From the NCBI RefSeq assembly GCF_024341905.1, contig NZ_BQXY01000008.1, positions 91,351 to 155,350 on the forward strand: a stretch of 64,000 bases of DNA, written 5' to 3'. The notes under the pieces were generated by a model. The model did no database searches and was not told the origin of the DNA. It was given only the letters and a program-made list of their open reading frames with translations. Of the stretch, positions 56,979-64,000 are shown piece by piece. This DNA comes from Clostridium folliculivorans. GTDB lineage: Bacteria > Bacillota > Clostridia > Clostridiales > Clostridiaceae. The stretch's first letter is position 1, and the number at the start of each line of letters is the position of its first letter. Made by a program: the position numbers and the translations under genes.

Positions 56979-58568
56979 ATGAAGGACAAGATCATGAATG
57001 CAATGCAAAGATTTTCAAAAGCTATGTTCATTCCCGTACTAATACTTCCAATCGTAGGTATACTAATAGCTTTCGGAAATATTTTAACAAATGCTAAGTT
57101 AGCAGAATACGCACCATTCCTAAAAAATAATTTAATCTTTGGATTTGGTAAGATACTGTCTGGTTCATTAGTTCCTATACTATCAAATCTTGGAATAATC
57201 TTTTGCGTAGGTTTAGCAGTAGGTCTTGCAAAAGAGAAAAAAGCAGAATCAGGGTTCACATCAGTTTTAGTTTATTTAATATTTAATAATGCAATGAATA
57301 TATTCCTTAGTTTATCAGGTAAGCTAGTAGCTGCTGATAAGTTAAGAGGTTCTGGTCAAGCGGTGGTTCTTGGAACTCAAGTTTTGGACATGGGAGTTTT
57401 CTTAGGAATAATTTTAGGTATTGTAGTAGCTTATGTTCACAATAAGTATTGCAAGAAAGAATTTGAAGGAGCTTTCCAAATATATGGTGGTTCAAGATTA
57501 GTATTTTTAATACTTATTCCAGTAGTAGTTATACTAGCAGTTGTACTTTCATATGTTTGGCCATCAGTACAATGGGTAATTTCAAGCTTAGGCTACTATA
57601 TACAAAAGAGTGGTAACTTCGGAATATTTATGTATGGAATGCTTGAAAGACTTTTAATACCAACAGGATTACATCACTTAGTTTATACTCCATTCCTTTA
57701 TAGTCAGCTTGGAGGAGTAGAAACCATAGGAGGAAAGGTAATCGAAGGAGCAAGAAACATCTATTTTGCACAAATAGCAGACCCTTCAATAAAGGTTTTG
57801 TCTGGTACAGTTATATGGGATGCTAGAGGATTATCAAAAATGTTTGGATTAGTTGGAGCTTGCTTAGCTATTTATCATACTGCTGATGCTGACAAGAAGA
57901 ATAAAGTTAAAGCAATACTTATACCAGCAGTGGTAACATCAGTAATAGCTGGAGTAACTGAACCAATTGAGTTCTCATTCTTATTCACAGCACCATTACT
58001 ATTTGGAGTGCATGCAGTACTAAGTGGACTTGGAATGGTAGCTTTAAATATATTAAATGTAAGAGCAATAGGGCCAAATGGACTTATAGACTTCTTATTA
58101 TATAACTTACCTTTAGGGATAGAGAAGACACATTGGCCAATGTTTGTTTTGGTAGGTATAGTACAATTTGCAGTTTACTACGTAATATTTAGATTCTTGA
58201 TAGTTAAACTTAACTTAAAGACTACTGGAAGAGAAGACAGTACTGAAGAAGTTAAGCTTTATAGTAAGAAAGATTACAAAGAAAAAAATTCAGTTGAGCA
58301 AGGAACTGAAGGGAATTATCAATCAAATGAAGCTTTGGTAATTATAGAAGCTTTAGGTGGTAAAGACAATATTAAAAAGGTAGATAACTGTTTTACTAGG
58401 TTAAGATTGATTCTTGAAGATACCTCGAAGGTTGATCAAAATACTTTAAAAGGAACAGGTGCAACAGGAGTAGTCATAAAGGGAGAAAATGTTCAGGTTA
58501 TCTATGGATTACATGTAACTAGAATCAGATCCATAGTAGATGAAGCATTGGGGATTGTTGGAGAATAG
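56979..58568 (+). CDS. PTS alpha-glucoside-specific EIICB component
   Basis: 529 residues. The EIIC domain (about 1-425, ten or so membrane segments) carries the signature GVTEPIEFSFLF; the cytoplasmic EIIB domain contains the phosphorylated C471 in DNCFTRLRL. EIIB lies after EIIC, as in MalX/GlvC/AglA transporters that import maltose or other alpha-glucosides as 6-phosphates. AAGAGG fits the ATG at 56979; the in-frame GTG at 56970 overlaps it. The EIIA partner is two genes downstream and the product is used by the GH4 enzyme. Confidence 0.93.
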   Translation: MKDKIMNAMQRFSKAMFIPVLILPIVGILIAFGNILTNAKLAEYAPFLKNNLIFGFGKILSGSLVPILSNLGIIFCVGLAVGLAKEKKAESGFTSVLVYLIFNNAMNIFLSLSGKLVAADKLRGSGQAVVLGTQVLDMGVFLGIILGIVVAYVHNKYCKKEFEGAFQIYGGSRLVFLILIPVVVILAVVLSYVWPSVQWVISSLGYYIQKSGNFGIFMYGMLERLLIPTGLHHLVYTPFLYSQLGGVETIGGKVIEGARNIYFAQIADPSIKVLSGTVIWDARGLSKMFGLVGACLAIYHTADADKKNKVKAILIPAVVTSVIAGVTEPIEFSFLFTAPLLFGVHAVLSGLGMVALNILNVRAIGPNGLIDFLLYNLPLGIEKTHWPMFVLVGIVQFAVYYVIFRFLIVKLNLKTTGREDSTEEVKLYSKKDYKEKNSVEQGTEGNYQSNEALVIIEALGGKDNIKKVDNCFTRLRLILEDTSKVDQNTLKGTGATGVVIKGENVQVIYGLHVTRIRSIVDEALGIVGE

Positions 58569-58640
58569 CCTGTTAACATAGTATCTCTAATAAAGATCAA
58601 TAAATCTTAATAATAATTTTACACCTAATTCAGAAAATAA

Positions 58641-59984
<1,344 letters not shown>

Positions 59985-59992
59985 AGATTAAT

Positions 59993-60475
59993 ATGTTTAA
60001 GAATTTATTTAAAAAGAAAACAAAAATACTTTATGCCTTTGCTGATGGCATAAGTGTAGATTTAAGTGAAGTAAAAGATGAGGTTTTCTCACAAAAAATG
60101 ATGGGTGAGGGTATTGCTATAAAACCTAGCGATGATAAAGTGTTTGCTCCTTGCGATGGAACTATAGTTGCAGTTATGAAAGAGAGTAAGCATGCAGTTG
60201 GTATTAAGACCTCGGATGGAGTAGAGATGCTGATTCATGTTGGAATTGACACAGTAAATCTAAATGGTGAGGGTTTTGAGCTATACTGTGAAGAAGGTAA
60301 AACTATAAAGAAAGGCGATCTTCTTCTAAGCTTTGACAGAGAACTGCTAAAGAAGAAAAACTTAGATGATACTACGATGTTAGTGTTATCAGAGCTTAAT
60401 AATCATGAAATTGTAGGCTTTAATACTGGCACAATTGTGAAATCTAAAGAAGGAACCTTAATTGAGTATATTTAG
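59993..60475 (+). CDS. PTS EIIA component, glucose/sucrose type
   Basis: 160 residues. Single EIIA-Glc domain with active-site H82 in LIHVGIDTV and the supporting H67 in KHAVGIK. It transfers phosphate from HPr to EIIB. The gene starts 8 nt after the GH4 stop and completes the operon; stand-alone EIIA in an alpha-glucoside operon is a known variation. It could also serve the other sugar permeases that lack their own EIIA, including those feeding the two GH1 enzymes. Confidence 0.94.
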   Translation: MFKNLFKKKTKILYAFADGISVDLSEVKDEVFSQKMMGEGIAIKPSDDKVFAPCDGTIVAVMKESKHAVGIKTSDGVEMLIHVGIDTVNLNGEGFELYCEEGKTIKKGDLLLSFDRELLKKKNLDDTTMLVLSELNNHEIVGFNTGTIVKSKEGTLIEYI

Positions 60476-60827
60476 AAAAACAGACTAACAACTTCAAAGA
60501 CAATCCTTAAAAATAAGTAGCATGAAAGTGCTGTGTTTAAAATCAGAGTTAAAACTTTAACTTAAATATTAATCTTTAACATAGTGCAAAATAATAATTA
60601 AAGACAAGGTATATATAAATTAGTAATTCTATAATTTATATATACCTTTTTCATATTTTTTCTTTGACTTGTAATATGTAGAAATGTAGAATTGAACTAA
60701 TGAGTACAAAAATATTAGGTATATACTAGATTAATCCTTCAAATTAAATTTATATCTTTAAAATTATACTAATAATCCAGCGAAGATTTGGAGATTATGT
60801 AATCATCTTTAGAAAGGTTGTGGAATT
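60476..60827. other. Intergenic region between PTS operon and Fe-S genes
   Basis: 352 bp. It contains the long hairpin at 60606-60653 and AT-rich flanks; no other element was recognised. Confidence 0.4.
60606..60653 (+). terminator. Terminator after the alpha-glucoside PTS operon
   Basis: Perfect 17-bp AT-rich stem (60606-60622 with 60632-60648), 9-nt loop and TTTT. Confidence 0.82.
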
Positions 60828-62084
60828 ATGTCTCATATTTCAAATAAAAACGCTTACAAGATGTTAGAAGAAAGAATTAATAGATTTCCCCAGGGAGCTC
60901 CACCATCAAAAACTCTTTATAAAATATTAAGTATGCTTTTTACTGAAAAAGAAGCGGAATTAGTTGCTATGCTTCCAATAAAGCCATTTACATTAAAAAC
61001 AGCAAGTCAAATATGGAAGATGAGTGAAGTTGAAACTCAAAATATTCTTGAAAAGTTAGCTTCCAAGGCTATAATCATGGATATTGATTTTGATGGTAAA
61101 AAAGAATATTGCTTACCACCTCCTATGATTGGTTTTTTTGAGTTTTCGCTTATGAGAACTAGGGATGATATCGATCAGAAAACTTTATCGGAGCTGTACT
61201 ACCAATATCTTAATGTAGAAGAAGACTTTATTAAGGATTTATTTTTAGGTACTGAAACTAGATTTGGAAAGGTCTTTGTTCAAGAAGGAGTTCTTTCAAG
61301 ACAGAACGAGCTTGAGATAATGGATTATGATAGAGCTAGTAATGTGATTAAAGAAGCTAAACATATTGCTGTAAGTATGTGTTTTTGTAGACATAAGATG
61401 CAGCATTTAGGAGAAAATTGTGATGCACCTATGGAGACTTGTATAACGCTTGGCAATACAGCCCATACCTTGAGTAAAAATGGATATGCTAGAACTATAG
61501 ATGCATCAGAAGGACTAGACATATTAAATATGGCATATGAACATAATTTAGTACAGTGTGGTGAAAATGTTAGAAATGGTTCTGTATTTATGTGTAATTG
61601 TTGTGGCTGCTGCTGTGAAGGAATGCTTGCTGTTAAAAAGTTTGGATACATGGCACCTATTCAAACTACAGCGTTTTTGCCTCAGGTAACCGACGAAAGC
61701 TGTGTAGGTTGTGGTAAGTGTTCCAAGGTATGTCCTATAGAAGCTATAAAAGTTGATCCTATAACTAAAAAAGCAAAAGTTGATGAGGGGATATGCCTTG
61801 GCTGTGGAGTATGTGTTAGAAACTGTCCTAAAAAGAGCATATACCTTAAGCACAGGGGTAAAGAGATAATAACTCCAGCTAATACTACTCATAGAATAGT
61901 TCTGCAGGCTATTGAAAAGGGGCAACTAAGTGAACTTCTTTTTGATAATAAAGCATTATTTAGTCATAGAGCTATGGCAGCAGTTTTTTCATCTATTCTA
62001 AAACTTCCGCCACTTAAGAGAGCTATGGCAAGCAAGCAGATGAAATCAGTATATTTAGATAAGCTTCTAAGGGATAAAGAGTAG
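60828..62084 (+). CDS. Multi-cluster 4Fe-4S protein with N-terminal winged-helix-like region
   Basis: 418 residues. The first about 110 residues look like a winged-helix region (FTLKTASQIWKMSEVETQNILEKL). A Cys-rich middle part follows: MCFCRHK (C185, C187) and a dense cluster C256, C258, C259, C261-C263. Then come two ferredoxin motifs, C292-x2-C295-x2-C298-x3-C302P and C323-x2-C326-x2-C329-x3-C333P, for two [4Fe-4S] clusters. No signal peptide. The function is not established; it could be an electron carrier or a redox-responsive factor. It stands 111 bp before a DUF362 Fe-S protein on the same strand. Confidence 0.8.
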   Translation: MSHISNKNAYKMLEERINRFPQGAPPSKTLYKILSMLFTEKEAELVAMLPIKPFTLKTASQIWKMSEVETQNILEKLASKAIIMDIDFDGKKEYCLPPPMIGFFEFSLMRTRDDIDQKTLSELYYQYLNVEEDFIKDLFLGTETRFGKVFVQEGVLSRQNELEIMDYDRASNVIKEAKHIAVSMCFCRHKMQHLGENCDAPMETCITLGNTAHTLSKNGYARTIDASEGLDILNMAYEHNLVQCGENVRNGSVFMCNCCGCCCEGMLAVKKFGYMAPIQTTAFLPQVTDESCVGCGKCSKVCPIEAIKVDPITKKAKVDEGICLGCGVCVRNCPKKSIYLKHRGKEIITPANTTHRIVLQAIEKGQLSELLFDNKALFSHRAMAAVFSSILKLPPLKRAMASKQMKSVYLDKLLRDKE

Positions 62085-62195
62085 ATAAAATTTTCGATAG
62101 TAAAGTGTTTAATAGATAATTGTTGAAATATAGTATGCATAGCGTAATTTGCAAATATAAAATTTATGTGAGTAGTAAAGATGGAGGGAAAAGCT

Positions 62196-63230
62196 ATGGC
62201 AAAGGTTTATTTTAAAGCAGTGGATTCTTATTCTAAGACAGAGGAGATAAGTAGTACTGCTAGAGAACTTTTAACTAAATTAGTAGAAGAGGAAAATGTT
62301 ACTTTAGAAAAATTCATACCACTTAAGGTGCACTTTGGAGAAAAGGGGAACAACACTTTTATTCAGTCAAAGAATTATGCTGGAGTAATAGAATATCTAA
62401 AAGAAAAAAGTATCGAGAGTGCTTTTATAGAGACTAACGTGTTATATAGAGGGGAAAGAACTACTAGAGAAAAACACATAAATCTAGCAAAGGAACATGG
62501 CTTTACAGAGCTTCCAATAATAATTGCTGATGGCGAACATGGAGAAGCGTATTCCGAGGTTGAAATAAATAAGAAGAACTTCAACAAGTGTAAAGTAGGA
62601 AAAGAAATTGCAGATAAAAAGCAGCTTATCATAATGAGCCACTTTAAAGGCCATGCGTTAGCTGGATTTGGAGGAGCTATAAAGCAGCTAGGAATGGGAT
62701 GTGCTGCAAGAGGTGGAAAGCTTGCGCAACATGCAAACTCCATACCTAAAATTAGTTACTTAAAGTGTAAGTCTTGTAAAGCTTGTGCAAAAAGGTGTCC
62801 AGAAAGTGCCATAACTGTGGATAAAAAAGCAAAGATAGATAAGGATAAATGTGTAGGATGCGCTTCCTGTATGGCTATATGCCCATATGGAGCTATATCA
62901 AATAGCTGGATGGCATCTATATCTAAATCCTTTAATGAAAGACTTTCTGAGTATGCTTATGCAGCAGCTAAAGATAAAGCTAATATCTATATAACCTTTG
63001 CATTTAACATAACAAAGAATTGTGATTGTGAAGGACATAGCATGAAACCAATTGTAAATGATGTAGGAGTGTTTGCTTCTACTGATCCTGTAGCCATAGA
63101 TAAGGCATGTCTTGATGTTGTTGACAGAGACAATGGGAAAACTGTATTTAGAAGGGGAAGATATACACTAGATTATGCTGAGAAGATAGGACTTGGAAGT
63201 CAAAGCTATGAGCTGGTGGAAGTTAAGTAG
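62196..63230 (+). CDS. DUF362 domain protein with two 4Fe-4S clusters
   Basis: 344 residues. The DUF362 parts flank a ferredoxin insert: VHFGEKGN and IMSHFKGHALAGFGGAIKQLGMGCA before it, FASTDPVAIDKACLDVV after it. The insert has C191-x2-C194-x2-C197-x3-C201P and C219-x2-C222-x2-C225-x3-C229P. Function of DUF362 is unknown, though it often accompanies anaerobic electron-transfer genes. GGAGGG lies 7 nt before the ATG at 62196, so the ATG at 62181 is rejected. Probably co-expressed with the preceding Fe-S protein. Confidence 0.88.
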   Translation: MAKVYFKAVDSYSKTEEISSTARELLTKLVEEENVTLEKFIPLKVHFGEKGNNTFIQSKNYAGVIEYLKEKSIESAFIETNVLYRGERTTREKHINLAKEHGFTELPIIIADGEHGEAYSEVEINKKNFNKCKVGKEIADKKQLIIMSHFKGHALAGFGGAIKQLGMGCAARGGKLAQHANSIPKISYLKCKSCKACAKRCPESAITVDKKAKIDKDKCVGCASCMAICPYGAISNSWMASISKSFNERLSEYAYAAAKDKANIYITFAFNITKNCDCEGHSMKPIVNDVGVFASTDPVAIDKACLDVVDRDNGKTVFRRGRYTLDYAEKIGLGSQSYELVEVK

Positions 63231-63302
63231 ATTAGAAGAAGTTTTTATTAGGTTACTTCCTAGGCTTACATTGAAAGCTAGATTTTTTAAACATATATTA
63301 TT

Positions 63303-63346
63303 AAAATGACTGAAAAACCACTAAGTTTTTCAGTCATTTTAATTTG
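63303..63346 (+). terminator. Terminator after the DUF362 gene
   Basis: Perfect 15-bp stem AAAATGACTGAAAAA/TTTTTCAGTCATTTT with a short loop and AATTT tail. Confidence 0.85.
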
Positions 63347-63428
63347 ATCACTTTAAGTATCATTATCTCAATATCTTTATTAATAAAACTTATCCTATTG
63401 AAAGAATATCTTAAACTTATGTTTAAAA

Positions 63429-63483
63429 AAGGCTTATGCTCAAAAAAACTTATTGAAGAAGATAACTTCAATGAGTTTTTTTA
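63429..63483 (+). terminator. Conserved-loop terminator, second after DUF362
   Basis: GGCTTATGCTCAAAAAAACT leads into a 13-bp stem (63446-63458 with 63466-63478, one G-U), loop AAGATAA, seven T. The lead-in and loop resemble the H1-T elements at 21205 and 42582. Confidence 0.75.
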
Positions 63484-63592
63484 GTATAAAATTATTTGTT
63501 AAATAAATGTTGGTAATGATTAAAAACATGAATATGTGGCAAGCATTAAGAGGATAGCTTAATTATTAAATTTTCATAGTGAGGTGTTCCTT

Positions 63593-64000
63593 TTGCTACA
63601 GCACGATGTTGAATTAAAAAAGTTTGATTTGCATACTAATGATGTTATAAAAAGAGATTTTTATAAAGATAGAGTTGTAGGATCTTGCCCAATTTGTGGG
63701 TCAAAGTGGCATATTAAATATGGTTTTTATAATGGAATCCAAAGATATAAATGCAAAGTGTGTGATAAAACTTTCTCACGTGCAACTAATTCATTGTGGA
63801 GTTATTCAAAGAAGAATACTAGAACCTGGATGGAATTTACTGAATTAATGACCGAAAATAAAACCTTAAAGTTTTGCGCTGAGAAGCTAAATATAAGTAT
63901 TGGGACAGCTTTTTATTGGAGACATAAAATACTTAAGGCTCTAAGTATAGACTCAATTCCAGATAATCTATCAGGAGTTGTACATGTAGGGAAAGTTATT
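63593..64000 (+). CDS. IS1595-like transposase, N-terminal part (cut by window edge)
   Basis: 136 residues are visible and the frame is still open at the right edge. It begins at TTG with GAGGTG upstream. The zinc-ribbon pattern CPICGSKW...YKCKVCDKTFS, followed by a helix-turn-helix-like region (LKFCAEKLNISIGTAFYWRHKIL), is the N-terminus of IS1595/ISXO2-type transposases. The catalytic domain and the terminal inverted repeats would lie outside the window, so completeness cannot be judged. Confidence 0.75.
   Translation, partial: MLQHDVELKKFDLHTNDVIKRDFYKDRVVGSCPICGSKWHIKYGFYNGIQRYKCKVCDKTFSRATNSLWSYSKKNTRTWMEFTELMTENKTLKFCAEKLNISIGTAFYWRHKILKALSIDSIPDNLSGVVHVGKVI

Overview
The window is low-GC DNA (AT-rich intergenic regions, strong AGGAGG-type ribosome binding sites, intrinsic terminators with U tracts) and reads as a chromosomal segment of a saccharolytic, anaerobic, Gram-positive clostridium. 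Pointers are an NADH-type butanol dehydrogenase, ferredoxin-like Fe-S proteins, a T-box leader on gltX, a separate GlnRS, a class B sortase with an SPQTG substrate, and many sugar-degrading enzymes. The genus-level assignment is inference. No tRNA, rRNA, CRISPR array, prophage or complete transposon was seen; an IS1595-like transposase gene runs off the right edge.

Layout. 1-2.4 kb: end of a cell-surface polysaccharide cluster (GT2 glycosyltransferase, UDP-galactopyranose mutase). 2.5-7.2 kb: RpiR regulator divergent from a GH1 6-phospho-beta-glucosidase, a Cof-type HAD phosphatase and an EEP-fold hydrolase. 7.6-29 kb: carbohydrate and surface region with a huge secreted GH2 enzyme, YitT membrane protein, GreA, an AraC-GH39 fusion behind a BglG/LicT-type antitermination leader, sortase B and its tandem-esterase substrate, an iron alcohol dehydrogenase behind a MerR-type promoter, a second GH1 gene behind a second antitermination leader, and a transglutaminase/Big_2-repeat protein. 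29-43.5 kb: housekeeping genes (KimA-like K+ importer, cold-shock protein, DEAD-box helicase, gltX, glnS, GNAT, TetR/MBL pair, xpaC-telA, cutC). 44-52 kb: a disaccharide-phosphorylase locus (GH65, LacI, ABC binding protein, two permeases) followed by GH43. 52-56 kb: small metabolic genes (APH-fold kinase, half-length TSUP, ABM monooxygenase, two flavodoxin-fold proteins). 56-60.5 kb: a glv/mal-type operon (RpiR, PTS EIICB, GH4 6-phospho-alpha-glucosidase, EIIA). 60.8-63.2 kb: two Fe-S proteins, one with a DUF362 domain.

How it works together. Several sugar systems coexist: PTS import with phospho-glycosidases (two GH1, one GH4), ABC import with phosphorolysis (GH65), and extracellular attack (GH2). 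Each has its own control: RpiR, RAT antiterminators, LacI plus a cre site, and an AraC protein carrying a GH39-like domain. The BglG-type antiterminator, the PTS permeases for the GH1 enzymes and the ABC ATPase are not in the window and must act from elsewhere.

Beyond genes, the intergenic DNA carries two dispersed repeat families. One is a 95-bp near-perfect palindrome (three good copies, one degenerate) with compensatory changes in both stems. The other is a composite of a roughly 95-bp inverted-repeat block, a bulged hairpin and a terminator whose loop sequence is conserved between loci. These, the AraC-GH39 fusion lacking the expected acid/base glutamate, and the apparent AUA start of the Big_2 protein are the most unusual observations.
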